A stretch of DNA of 64,000 nucleotides from PFJX01 sp964393825 (GTDB taxonomy: Bacteria > Pseudomonadota > Gammaproteobacteria > Burkholderiales > Thiobacillaceae), in the NCBI GenBank assembly GCA_964393825.1, contig CAYMUY010000015.1, positions 1 through 64,000 of the forward strand, given 5' to 3'. The notes below the pieces were generated by a model. That model saw only the letters and a program-made list of their open reading frames with translations, had not been told where the DNA came from and did no database searches. Of this stretch, positions 44,540-52,784 are shown in pieces; position 1 is the first letter of the stretch; the number at the start of each line of letters is the position of its first letter. Position numbers and translations under genes: made by a program.

Positions 44540-46345
44540 ATGAATCTACAGCGTATCGAGCAGTTTCCTCACTGGGCGCGCCCGTTGGTGCCCTTCCTGG
44601 CCTGGCTGCCGCGGGTCAACCGCGGCACCACGAAGGCCGACGCCATGGCCGGCCTCACCGGTGCCCTGGTTGCCCTGCCGCAAGGCGTGGCGTTCGCCAC
44701 CATCGCCGGCATGCCGCCGGAATACGGTCTCTATGCCGGCATGATCCCGGCGGTCATCGCCGCCCTCTTCGGCTCGTCCTGGCATCTGGTCTCCGGCCCC
44801 ACCACGGCGGCCTCCATCGTTCTGTTCTCGGTGCTCTCGCCGCATGCCGAGCCGGGTAGCGCCCATTACGTCCAACTGGCTTTGACCCTGACCTTCCTGG
44901 TTGGGGTGATCCAGATCGGCATGGGCTTGGCGAAGCTCGGCACCCTGGTCAACTTCATCTCGCATTCGGTGGTGACCGGCTTCACCGCCGGCGCGGCGAT
45001 TCTCATCGCGACCAACCAGGTCAAGCATTTCACCGGCTTGAGCATCCCGCGCGGCACGTCGTTTACCGACACATGGAGCCTGACGTTCACTCATGTTTCC
45101 GACGTTCATATATGGGTGTTCGCGGTGGGCTTGACGACCCTGTTGCTGGGTATCGCGGTAAAACGCTGGGCGCCGAAATGGCCCTACATGATCGTTGCCA
45201 TGCTTGGCGGCTCCGCCGTGGCCGCTGTGCTCACCACCTGGAAAGGTGTGGAACTGGCAACGGTGGGCGCGCTGCCCGACGTATTGCCGCCACTGTCCGC
45301 GCCCAGCCTGGATATCGAGAGCATTCGCGCCGTGGCCTCCGGCGTGGTGGCGGTGACTTTACTGGCCTTGACCGAAGCCGTCTCCATCGCCCGCGCTCTC
45401 GCCGCCCGATCCGGCCAGCATGTCGACGGCAACCAGGAGTTCGTCGGCCAGGGGCTGTCCAACCTGTTCGGCAGTTTCTTCTCCGGCTACGTGGCCACCG
45501 GCTCCTTCAACCGCAGTGGCGTCAACTACGCCGCCGGGGCGAAGACGCCGATCGCCGCGATGCTCGCCGGCATCTTCCTGCTGGTGTTGGTGTTGTTCGT
45601 GGCGCCCTGGGCGCAATACCTGCCCAACGCGGCCATGGCCGGCATCCTGTTCCTGGTCGCCTGGGGCCTGATCGATTTCGACGAGATCATCCACGTCCTG
45701 AAGACCAGCCACGCCGAAACCGCGATCCTGCTCGCCACTTTCGCCGCCACCCTGTTCCTGGCGCTGGAAGAGGCCATCATCATCGGCGTGCTGCTGTCGC
45801 TGGCGGTCTACCTGTCACGCACCTCGAAGCCGAACGTGCGCGTGCGTGCGCCGGACCCGCATAGTCCCAAGCGCAAGTTCACCGACGCGGCGAATGCGCT
45901 GGAATGCCCGCAGGTCAGGTTCGTGCGCATCGATGGTTCGCTGTTCTTCGGCGCCACCGCCCATATCCGCGAAGCCCTGGCGGAACAGGATCAGGCCAAT
46001 CCGGCGCAGAAACATGTCGCCATCGTCGCCCACGGCATCAACTTCATCGACCTCGCCGGCGCCCACTACCTGGCCGAGGAGGCACAAAAGCGTCGCGCCG
46101 ATGGCGGTGGCCTCTACTTCATCCGGATCAAGGACACCGTGCAGGAACAACTCGCGGAAAGCGGCGCCCTCAAGGAGATTGGCGGCGCCAACCTGTTCGA
46201 CTCGAAGACCGAGGCAGTCGCGGAAATCCATCGTCGCCTCGATCACGATGCCTGTCGTGACTGCAAGGCGCGCATCTTCCGGGAGTGCGGGGCCGTCACG
46301 CCGGTCGCCGCGCCCGCGATCGCGAAGGAACTGGCGCATGCGTGA
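44540..46345 (+). CDS. SulP-family transporter with STAS domain and CxxC tail
   Basis: This 601-aa protein is a SulP anion transporter. The core has LPQGVAFATIAGMPPEYGLY, SWHLVSGPTTAAS and GNQEFVGQGLSNLFGSFFSG, and the STAS domain follows residue about 450 with HGINFIDLAGAHYLAEEA. After the STAS domain comes HDACRDCKARIFRECG (residues 570-585), a C-X2-C-X6-C motif shared with the next SulP protein. It lies 52 bases after the Usp-like gene, so it is probably sigma-54 controlled. Sulfate or bicarbonate are both possible substrates. Confidence 0.88.
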   Translation: MNLQRIEQFPHWARPLVPFLAWLPRVNRGTTKADAMAGLTGALVALPQGVAFATIAGMPPEYGLYAGMIPAVIAALFGSSWHLVSGPTTAASIVLFSVLSPHAEPGSAHYVQLALTLTFLVGVIQIGMGLAKLGTLVNFISHSVVTGFTAGAAILIATNQVKHFTGLSIPRGTSFTDTWSLTFTHVSDVHIWVFAVGLTTLLLGIAVKRWAPKWPYMIVAMLGGSAVAAVLTTWKGVELATVGALPDVLPPLSAPSLDIESIRAVASGVVAVTLLALTEAVSIARALAARSGQHVDGNQEFVGQGLSNLFGSFFSGYVATGSFNRSGVNYAAGAKTPIAAMLAGIFLLVLVLFVAPWAQYLPNAAMAGILFLVAWGLIDFDEIIHVLKTSHAETAILLATFAATLFLALEEAIIIGVLLSLAVYLSRTSKPNVRVRAPDPHSPKRKFTDAANALECPQVRFVRIDGSLFFGATAHIREALAEQDQANPAQKHVAIVAHGINFIDLAGAHYLAEEAQKRRADGGGLYFIRIKDTVQEQLAESGALKEIGGANLFDSKTEAVAEIHRRLDHDACRDCKARIFRECGAVTPVAAPAIAKELAHA

Positions 46346-46489
46346 CGAAAGCTGATCCGTATCGCGCCGACCGGCGATGGCTTCGTCAGGGCCGGCCGCG
46401 ACAATGGCGTAAAATCGGCCTGTTGCCCGTCATCTCGCCGCCTTCCCGGGGCGAGATGCGTGTGTTCCCGTTTTTGATAAGGCCGCCCC

Positions 46490-49084
46490 TTGCAGACCGA
46501 CCGCCTCCGCCGCCAGCCCGCCTGGTACAAGACATTCACGCCCTTCCGCCTGTGGTGGCCACAGGTCAACCGCAACAACCTGAAGGACGATGCCATGGCC
46601 GGCCTCACCGGCGCCATGATCGTGTTGCCGCAGGGTGTCGCCTTCGCCACCATCGCCGGCCTGCCGCCGCAATACGGCCTCTATGCCGCCATGGTGCCGG
46701 CCATCATCGCCGCCCTGTTCGGCTCCAGCTGGCACCTGGTTTCCGGACCCACCACGGCGATTTCCATCGCCCTGTTCGCCGCCCTGCACCACTTCGCCGA
46801 GCCGGGCACCGAGCAATACATCCGCCTGGCGCTGACCCTGACCTTCATGGTCGGCCTGTATCAGTTCATCCTCGGCCTGGCGCGCATGGGCACCCTGGTC
46901 AACTTCATCTCGCACACGGTGGTGATCGGCTTCACCGCCGGGGCGGCGGCGCTCATCGCCGCCAGCCAGTTGAAGAGCTTTCTCGGCCTCGACCTGCCGC
47001 GCGGCCTGCCCTTCTATGAAATCCTGCATCAGGTCGGGCTGCGCCTGGGCGAGATCAATCCCTGGGTGACGGCGGTCGGCGCCATCACCCTGGTGGCTGG
47101 TCTGCTGGCGAAGAAGTACATCCCGAGGTTTCCCTACATGATTGTGGCGATGGTCGTCGGCAGTCTGGTGGCCGCCGTCCTCAACGGCCTCATGGGCCAG
47201 TCGGCGACCGGGATCAAGACCGTCGGCGCCCTGCCCGCCGGCCTGCCACCGTTCTCGTTGCCGGATTTCTCCCTGACCGCCCTCGGCCAGGTAGCGATGC
47301 CGGCCCTGGTCATCACCATGCTGGCGCTGACCGAGGCGGTCTCCATCTCCCGCGCCATCGCCACCCGCTCCGAGCAGCGCATCGACGGCAACCAGGAGTT
47401 CGTCGGCCAGGGTCTGTCCAACCTGGTCGGCAGTTTCTTCTCGGCCTATGCCTCGTCCGGTTCCTTCAACCGCAGCGGCGTCAATTACGAGGCCGGCGCC
47501 CGCACCCCCCTGGCGACGGTGTTCGCCTCGGTGTTTCTGGTAGTGATCCTGCTGCTGGTCGCGCCGCTGGCGGCCTACCTGCCCAACGCCGCCATGGCCG
47601 GTATCCTGTTTCTGGTCGCCTGGGGGCTGATCGATTTCCACCACATCCAGTCCATCTGGCAAACCAGCAAGCCGGAGGCGGCCATCCTCTGGGTCACCCT
47701 GATCGGCACCCTGATCAACCTGGAGGACGGCATCTTCCTGGGCGTGCTGTTGTCCCTGATCATGTACCTCTACCGCACCTCGCGGCCCGAGTTTCTGCCC
47801 GTGGTGCCCACGGGCGAAAGCGGCAGGCTGTACTTCGAGGACGCCAAGGGGCGGCCGGAATGCCCGCAGATTCGTTTCATGCGCCTGCATGGCCCGCTCT
47901 ATTTCGGCGCGGTGGATCACGTCCAGCGCGCCCTGCAGCAGATTGACGAGGACAACCCGCAGCAGAAGACCGTGGTGATCGCGGCGCCGGCGATGAGTTT
48001 CGTCGACGTCGCCGGCGCCGAGATGCTGGCGCAGGAGGCGCGCCGCAGAAAACGCCTTGGCGGTGGCCTCTATTTCTGGCGGATGCGCGACTCGATCCAG
48101 GCCTTTCTCCGCCAGGGCGATTATCTGAAGGCCATCGGCGAAGGCGGCCTGTTTCCGATGAAGTCCAACATCACGGCGGCGCTCTATCGCACCCTCGATC
48201 CCGACATCTGTCGTGGCTGCAAGAAGCGCATCTTCAAGGAATGCCATGGCGAGGAGTTGCCTGACGGCAACCGCCGCCTGCGTCTGATGCTGGCCACCGA
48301 CGGCAGCGAGTACAGTCGGGCGCCGCGCGAAATCGCGCTGAACGTGGCGCGCGCCATGGGCGTCACGCTCGACGTGATGACCATGGTGCCGCCAGGGGCC
48401 GAGCCGGAGCGGGCCGAACTCCGCCTGGCCGTAGTGCGCGAGGAGGCCGAGGCCCTTTGCGTGAAGTGCGAGGACATCCTCATGGAAGGCGTCGAACCGG
48501 CCAAGGCCGTGAACGAAGCCGCCGCCCGCGCCCACACCCAGTTGCTGGTGATCGGCCGCACGCCGCCCAAGGGCAAGGTCGACCGCATGGTCGGAACCCA
48601 TGCCACCCGCATCATCGACGAGGCGCCCTGTAATGTTCTCGTGGTGCCGAAGAACGCCAGCATCTGGCGGCAGCGCATCCTGGTCGGCTTCGACGCCAAC
48701 CCGTCCTCCGAGACCGCGCTGGAGTTGGCCGCCAGCCTGGCCAAGGCGGGCGGGGTGCCGGTCACCATTGCCAGCGTGGTTAGGGAAGGCGATCCCGCCG
48801 CCAAGGTGTTGACCGACCTGGCCCAGGAGGCGGCCGCCAACCTGCGGCTGTCCGGTGTGGATGCCGAGTCTCGCATCCTGGTCGGCATGCCGGCCGAGGC
48901 GCTGCAACACTTGGCGGAAGAGATCGAAGCCGACCTCATCATCCTCGGCAAGCGTCATGGCGGCCTCTACCGTCTGTTGCCGAACAGTCCCACCGAAAGC
49001 CTGATTGGCGCCAACCGCTGGCCGGTGCTGATCGCCAAGGTGGGTCGTACCGGCAGTCCGTTCGACAAGCGGGCCCGGGCTTAA
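46490..49084 (+). CDS. SulP-STAS transporter fused to two universal stress protein domains
   Basis: This 864-aa protein has a SulP membrane core (LPQGVAFATIAGLPPQYGLY; GNQEFVGQGLSNLVGSFFSA), a STAS domain (residues about 455-565; APAMSFVDVAGAEMLAQEA), the CRGCKKRIFKEC motif (Cys574 on) and then two UspA domains. The first Usp has LMLATDGSEYSRAPREIALN and GKVDRMVGTHATRII; the second is degenerate (LVGFDANPSSETALELAASL). The start is a TTG at 46490 after AAGG; no ATG or GTG gives a full SulP N-terminus. SulP-Usp fusions suggest direct control of transport by nucleotide or stress. It follows the other SulP gene by 144 bases. Confidence 0.88.
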   Translation: MQTDRLRRQPAWYKTFTPFRLWWPQVNRNNLKDDAMAGLTGAMIVLPQGVAFATIAGLPPQYGLYAAMVPAIIAALFGSSWHLVSGPTTAISIALFAALHHFAEPGTEQYIRLALTLTFMVGLYQFILGLARMGTLVNFISHTVVIGFTAGAAALIAASQLKSFLGLDLPRGLPFYEILHQVGLRLGEINPWVTAVGAITLVAGLLAKKYIPRFPYMIVAMVVGSLVAAVLNGLMGQSATGIKTVGALPAGLPPFSLPDFSLTALGQVAMPALVITMLALTEAVSISRAIATRSEQRIDGNQEFVGQGLSNLVGSFFSAYASSGSFNRSGVNYEAGARTPLATVFASVFLVVILLLVAPLAAYLPNAAMAGILFLVAWGLIDFHHIQSIWQTSKPEAAILWVTLIGTLINLEDGIFLGVLLSLIMYLYRTSRPEFLPVVPTGESGRLYFEDAKGRPECPQIRFMRLHGPLYFGAVDHVQRALQQIDEDNPQQKTVVIAAPAMSFVDVAGAEMLAQEARRRKRLGGGLYFWRMRDSIQAFLRQGDYLKAIGEGGLFPMKSNITAALYRTLDPDICRGCKKRIFKECHGEELPDGNRRLRLMLATDGSEYSRAPREIALNVARAMGVTLDVMTMVPPGAEPERAELRLAVVREEAEALCVKCEDILMEGVEPAKAVNEAAARAHTQLLVIGRTPPKGKVDRMVGTHATRIIDEAPCNVLVVPKNASIWRQRILVGFDANPSSETALELAASLAKAGGVPVTIASVVREGDPAAKVLTDLAQEAAANLRLSGVDAESRILVGMPAEALQHLAEEIEADLIILGKRHGGLYRLLPNSPTESLIGANRWPVLIAKVGRTGSPFDKRARA

Positions 49085-49239
49085 CCCGGCGCCGCGCCGG
49101 GTTCAGTCGGCCACTTCCCGGGCTTTTCTTCTCGGGGCGCGCTCCAGGGGCTTGATGTTGGAGGTATCCTTGCCCGTCAGCTTCTGGACCGGTTCGCCTG
49201 GATGCTGGCGGGCGTTATCCAGGTCCGGCCTCCCTTCGC

Positions 49240-50100
49240 TCAGTGCCTGTCGTCGGCGTGCAGGCCTTCCCTTACCGTCGGGTAACGCAGGCGGAAACGA
49301 AACTCGTGCTTGATCCGCTGGTTCGACAGGCGGCGTGATTCGGTCAGGAAGGTGCGCATCGCCGGGGTGACGGCGGCGATGACCTGTTCGCGTGGCAGTC
49401 GCGGCGGCCGGGGCAGGCCGAGGTGGTCGGCGACCACGTCGAACCAGTCGCCCATCTTCAGGCCGCTGTCGTCGACCGCGTTGTAGAGCCGGTTGCGGCG
49501 GCCGCGGAACAGGGCGGTGATGGCAAGCCGGGCGAGATCGTCGGCGTGGATGTGGTTGGTGTGGACGTCATCTGCGGCCACGATGGCGGGCAGGCCCTTG
49601 CGCACCCGCTCCGCCGGCATGCGCTCCTGGGCATAGATTCCGGGGGCGCGCAGCAGGCAGACGCGGGTCTTCCCCCGGCCGAAGCGGCGCAGACCCGCCT
49701 CGGCGTCGGCACGACGGTGGGCGCGGGTGTTGCCGGGACGCGCCGGCCAGGTTTCCGTGACCCATGCTCCCGCGCAGTCGCCATAGACCCCGCTGGTGCT
49801 GATATAGACGAGTTGCGCTAGACTGCCGCGCCCCAATGCGGCCAGCAGGCGGCGGGTGCGTGGGTCGCGCATCCCCTGAGCGGGCGGCGGCGCGAAGTGC
49901 AGCACGGCGTCGGCGAGTCCCGTCAGCCGCTTGAGGCTGGCGCGGTCATCGAGGTCGCCCAGGATCGGAGTGATGCCGTTGGCCCGCAGTTCATCCACGC
50001 GCTCCGGGGTGCGGATCAGGCCATACAGGCGGGCATGTCCCGCGAGAAGACGCGCGGCGCGCAAGCCGACATCGCCACAACCCACAATCAGGATACGCAT
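49240..50100 (-). CDS. NAD(P)-dependent epimerase/SDR-like protein (YeeZ type)
   Basis: This 286-aa protein has an N-terminal Rossmann motif GCGDVGLRAARLL rather than the full GXXGXXG of classical SDRs, followed by LVYISTSGVYGDCAGAWVTE; the usual catalytic YxxxK is unclear. It resembles YeeZ-like NAD-dependent epimerase-like proteins, for which no firm substrate is known. It is divergent from the ferredoxin-reductase gene at 50132, with 31 bases between the two starts, so the promoters overlap. Confidence 0.8.
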   Translation of the reverse strand: MRILIVGCGDVGLRAARLLAGHARLYGLIRTPERVDELRANGITPILGDLDDRASLKRLTGLADAVLHFAPPPAQGMRDPRTRRLLAALGRGSLAQLVYISTSGVYGDCAGAWVTETWPARPGNTRAHRRADAEAGLRRFGRGKTRVCLLRAPGIYAQERMPAERVRKGLPAIVAADDVHTNHIHADDLARLAITALFRGRRNRLYNAVDDSGLKMGDWFDVVADHLGLPRPPRLPREQVIAAVTPAMRTFLTESRRLSNQRIKHEFRFRLRYPTVREGLHADDRH

Positions 50101-50131
50101 CGTTTTTTCAGCACAGAAAGAGGAAATCGGA

Positions 50132-51148
50132 ATGTCTCACCAGGTCACCATCCAGCCCAGCGGCCATCAGTTTACCGTCAACGAGGGCGACACCCTGCTC
50201 GCCGCCGCGCTCAATGCCGGCTTCGCGCTGCCTTATGGCTGCCGCAACGGCGCCTGTGGCGCCTGCAAGGGCAAGGTGCTGGCGGGGGACGTCGACCTGG
50301 GCGCCTATCAGGAGACCGCTCTGACGCCTGAAGACAAGGCCCGCGGCATGGCGCTGTTCTGCTGCGCGACGGCGAGGAGCGACCTCGCCATCGAGGTCAA
50401 GGAGGTGGGCGCGGTCAAGGACATTCCGGTGAAGACGCTGCCCTGCCGGGTGGAGCGGATGGAGAAACTGGCCGACGACGTCATGGCCCTTTTTCTCAAG
50501 CTTCCGGCCAACGAACGCCTGCAGTTCCTCCCCGGCCAATACCTCAACTTTCTCCTGAAGGACGGCAAGCGGCGCAGCTTCTCGCTGGCCAACTCGCCGG
50601 AAGAGGATGCCTTGCTCGAACTCCATGTGCGCCATGTGCCGGGGGGGCAGTTCACCGAGCACGTTTTCGGGACCATGAAGGTCAAGGACATCATGCGCAT
50701 CAATGGCCCGCATGGCAGTTTCTTCCTGCGTGAATCGGACAAGCCGGTGATCTTCGTTGCCGGCGGCACCGGCTTCGCGCCCATCAAGAGCATGCTCTCG
50801 CATGCCTTCCATCATGAGATCGATCGCCAGTTCGTGCTCTATTGGGGTGCGCGCGGCCTGCGTGATCTCTACCAGCCGGAGGTGCCGGCAGGGTGGCAGA
50901 GCGAACACGCGCATTTCGACTTCATCCCGGTGCTGGACCAGCCGGCGCCCGAGGACAACTGGCCGGGCCGCACGGGGCGCGTGCACGAGGCGGTACTTGC
51001 CGATTTCAGCGACCTTTCCGGCTATGAGGTCTATGTCTGCGGCGCCCCGCCGATGGTGCAGGCGGCGCGACGCGATTTCATGGCGCGTGGACTGCCGGAG
51101 GAGGCCTTCTTCTCGGACGCTTTTGATTTCCAGGCCAGCCCGGCTTGA
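50132..51148 (+). CDS. [2Fe-2S] ferredoxin-NAD(P)H reductase fusion (AscD/CDP-6-deoxyglucoseen-reductase-like)
   Basis: This 338-aa protein has an N-terminal plant-type ferredoxin domain with cluster ligands in CRNGACGAC and a last Cys in LFCCATA (residues about 36-80). An FAD-binding domain follows, with RSFSLANSP as the RxYS-type motif, then an NAD(P)-binding domain with VAGGTGFAPIKSML and VYVCGAPPMV. It passes electrons from NAD(P)H via FAD to the iron-sulfur cluster and on to an unknown partner. AGAGGA lies upstream of the ATG at 50132. Confidence 0.88.
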   Translation: MSHQVTIQPSGHQFTVNEGDTLLAAALNAGFALPYGCRNGACGACKGKVLAGDVDLGAYQETALTPEDKARGMALFCCATARSDLAIEVKEVGAVKDIPVKTLPCRVERMEKLADDVMALFLKLPANERLQFLPGQYLNFLLKDGKRRSFSLANSPEEDALLELHVRHVPGGQFTEHVFGTMKVKDIMRINGPHGSFFLRESDKPVIFVAGGTGFAPIKSMLSHAFHHEIDRQFVLYWGARGLRDLYQPEVPAGWQSEHAHFDFIPVLDQPAPEDNWPGRTGRVHEAVLADFSDLSGYEVYVCGAPPMVQAARRDFMARGLPEEAFFSDAFDFQASPA

Positions 51149-51202
51149 CCGCTTCGACGCGATCCGTATAATTCCTGACAGTTTTTGTCAACTTAATCGG
51201 GT

Positions 51203-51529
51203 ATGGTCATGGATATGAAGGAACAGGTTCACCAGTTGGTCACCAGCAAGCCAGTGGTGTTGTACATGAAGGGCACGCCGCAATTTCCCCAGTGCGGTTT
51301 TTCCGCCAACGCGGCCAACATCCTGAAGGCGTGCGGCGTGACCGATTTCGTCGCGGTCAACGTGCTGCAGGATGACGCCATCCGTGTCGCGATCAAGGAA
51401 TACGCCAACTGGCCGACGATTCCCCAGCTGTATATCGGCGGCCAGTTCATCGGCGGTTCCGACATCATGCGCGACCTCTACCAGACCGGCGAATTGCAAA
51501 AACTGCTGGCCGCCGCCCTGGCGAACTGA
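51203..51529 (+). CDS. grxD: Monothiol glutaredoxin (Grx4 family)
   Basis: This protein of up to 108 aa is a CGFS-type monothiol glutaredoxin: KGTPQFPQCGFSANAANIL with the active-site CGFS, then WPTIPQLYIGGQFIGGSDIM. These proteins bind and deliver [2Fe-2S] clusters. ATG codons at 51203, 51209 and 51215 are all possible; none has a strong ribosome site. It converges with moeB across a strong terminator hairpin. Confidence 0.95.
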   Translation: MVMDMKEQVHQLVTSKPVVLYMKGTPQFPQCGFSANAANILKACGVTDFVAVNVLQDDAIRVAIKEYANWPTIPQLYIGGQFIGGSDIMRDLYQTGELQKLLAAALAN

Positions 51530-51543
51530 ACTCGGCGCGTACA

Positions 51544-51572
51544 AAACAAGCCGGCTACAAGCCGGCTTGTTT
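51544..51572. terminator. Bidirectional rho-independent terminator between grxD and moeB
   Basis: AAACAAGCCGGCT (51544-51556) and AGCCGGCTTGTTT (51560-51572) form a perfect 13-bp stem with an ACA loop. The T-run on the right and A-run on the left make it usable from both sides, ending both convergent transcripts. Confidence 0.9.
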
Positions 51573-51575
51573 CAT

Positions 51576-52358
51576 TCAGGCCAGCGCTGGGCGGCAGGCC
51601 TCGCAGCCCGGATCCCGTTTCAGCCGGATGCAACGCCAGTCGGCGGTGAGCGCGTCGAACAGCAGCAGGCGGCCGGACAGGCTCTCGCCGATGCCGGCCA
51701 GGAGTTTCAGCGCTTCCAGCGCCTGCATGGCGCCGACGACGCCAACCAGGGGGGCGAATACGCCGAATTCCGCGCAGCGCATTTCCGCGTCCTGGGCCTG
51801 CTCGGGAAACAGGCAGGCATAGCAGGGGGCTTCTCCGTGGCGCAGGTCAAAGACCGCAATCTGGCCATCGAAGCGCACCGCCGCGCCGGAGACCAGGGGT
51901 TTGCCTTGTGCCAGGCAGGCACGGTTGACGGCATGGCGGGTGGTGAAGTTGTCGGAGCAGTCCAGCACCACGTCGGCGGCGGCGATGGCCTCGGTCAGCG
52001 CCTGGCCTTCCAGTCGCACGGGCAGTTCGATCACTTCGACATCGGGATTCATCGCCCGCATGCGGGCGGCGGCGGAGTGCGCCTTGTTCTGCCCGACGCT
52101 GGCAAGGTCATGGGCAATCTGGCGCTGCAGGTTGGTCAGGTCGACCTCGTCGTGGTCCGCCAGGGTGATCCGTCCGACGCCTGCCGCCGCCAGGTAGAGC
52201 GCTACCGGCGAGCCGAGTCCGCCGGCACCGATGATCAGCGCATGCGCCGCCAGCAAGGCTTCCTGACCTGTGATCCCGACCTGGTCGAGCAGGATGTGGC
52301 GGGAATAGCGGAGGAGTTGGGCGTCGTTCAAGTTCAGTGGGCAGTTAGCGGCTGGCAT
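51576..52358 (-). CDS. moeB: HesA/MoeB/ThiF-family adenylyltransferase
   Basis: This 260-aa enzyme has the nucleotide loop GAGGLGSPVALYLAAAGVG, the NLQRQIAH substrate-activation region, DCSDNFTTRHAVN, and two CXXC pairs for zinc (CYAC and CEAC). It adenylates the C-terminus of a sulfur-carrier protein such as MoaD or ThiS. MoeB and ThiF cannot be told apart with confidence. It is the last gene of the gpmI-envC-ctpA operon. Confidence 0.92.
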   Translation of the reverse strand: MPAANCPLNLNDAQLLRYSRHILLDQVGITGQEALLAAHALIIGAGGLGSPVALYLAAAGVGRITLADHDEVDLTNLQRQIAHDLASVGQNKAHSAAARMRAMNPDVEVIELPVRLEGQALTEAIAAADVVLDCSDNFTTRHAVNRACLAQGKPLVSGAAVRFDGQIAVFDLRHGEAPCYACLFPEQAQDAEMRCAEFGVFAPLVGVVGAMQALEALKLLAGIGESLSGRLLLFDALTADWRCIRLKRDPGCEACRPALA

Positions 52359-52385
52359 ATCGAACAGGAAACTGCCAGCTTCTTC

Positions 52386-52781
52386 TTATTTGTACTGCCG
52401 CCATTCGGTCGGTGTCTCGTCGTGGTCGCCATGCGGGTTCTTTTCCCAGGCTTCCATGTGCGGTTTGTATTTCTTCGTCTGCACTTCAGGCTTGTGCAGG
52501 TTTTCCTGCTGCACATGTTCACAGTAGTAGATCAGGGCGCGCTTGACCCTGATCAACAAGGTGGATTCCACATGAAATCCTTGCTGGCCGAGCAAGGTTT
52601 CCAGATCCTGCAGCGTATGGTCTGTGATGCAGTAGCTCACATGCAGGGTCTGCGGCCCGGTCCGGGTCACCCGCAAGCCCGGCAGGGCGGAGAGAAACTC
52701 GAGTGCACGCTCTGTCTGTTCGGGCGGCAGCGGATGAAAGACGATTTCCCGCAGTTTGTCGACGTCGCTGTGCGCCGACAC
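52386..52781 (-). CDS. Conserved hypothetical protein, 131 aa
   Basis: This soluble protein lies between ctpA and moeB (3 and 27 bases gap). The first part has LPPEQTERALEFLSALPGL and LHVSYCITDHTLQDLETLL, a beta-alpha-beta-beta pattern like a small ferredoxin-like fold, possibly HMA-like without its CXXC. The tail is rich in charged and aromatic residues (NPHGDHDETPTEWRQYK). No function is recognised; the operon position is conserved in betaproteobacteria to my knowledge. Confidence 0.75.
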   Translation of the reverse strand: MSAHSDVDKLREIVFHPLPPEQTERALEFLSALPGLRVTRTGPQTLHVSYCITDHTLQDLETLLGQQGFHVESTLLIRVKRALIYYCEHVQQENLHKPEVQTKKYKPHMEAWEKNPHGDHDETPTEWRQYK

Positions 52782-52784
52782 AAT

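Noticed and set aside
46430..48958. 842-codon minus-strand frame opposite the SulP-Usp fusion
   Set aside because: The translation is antisense shadow; the + strand carries SulP, STAS and Usp motifs throughout.
49108..49238. Open frame on the minus strand after the epimerase gene (LSEGRPDLDNARQHPG ...)
   Set aside because: It has no start codon with a ribosome site and could be a decayed 3' extension; too short to call.
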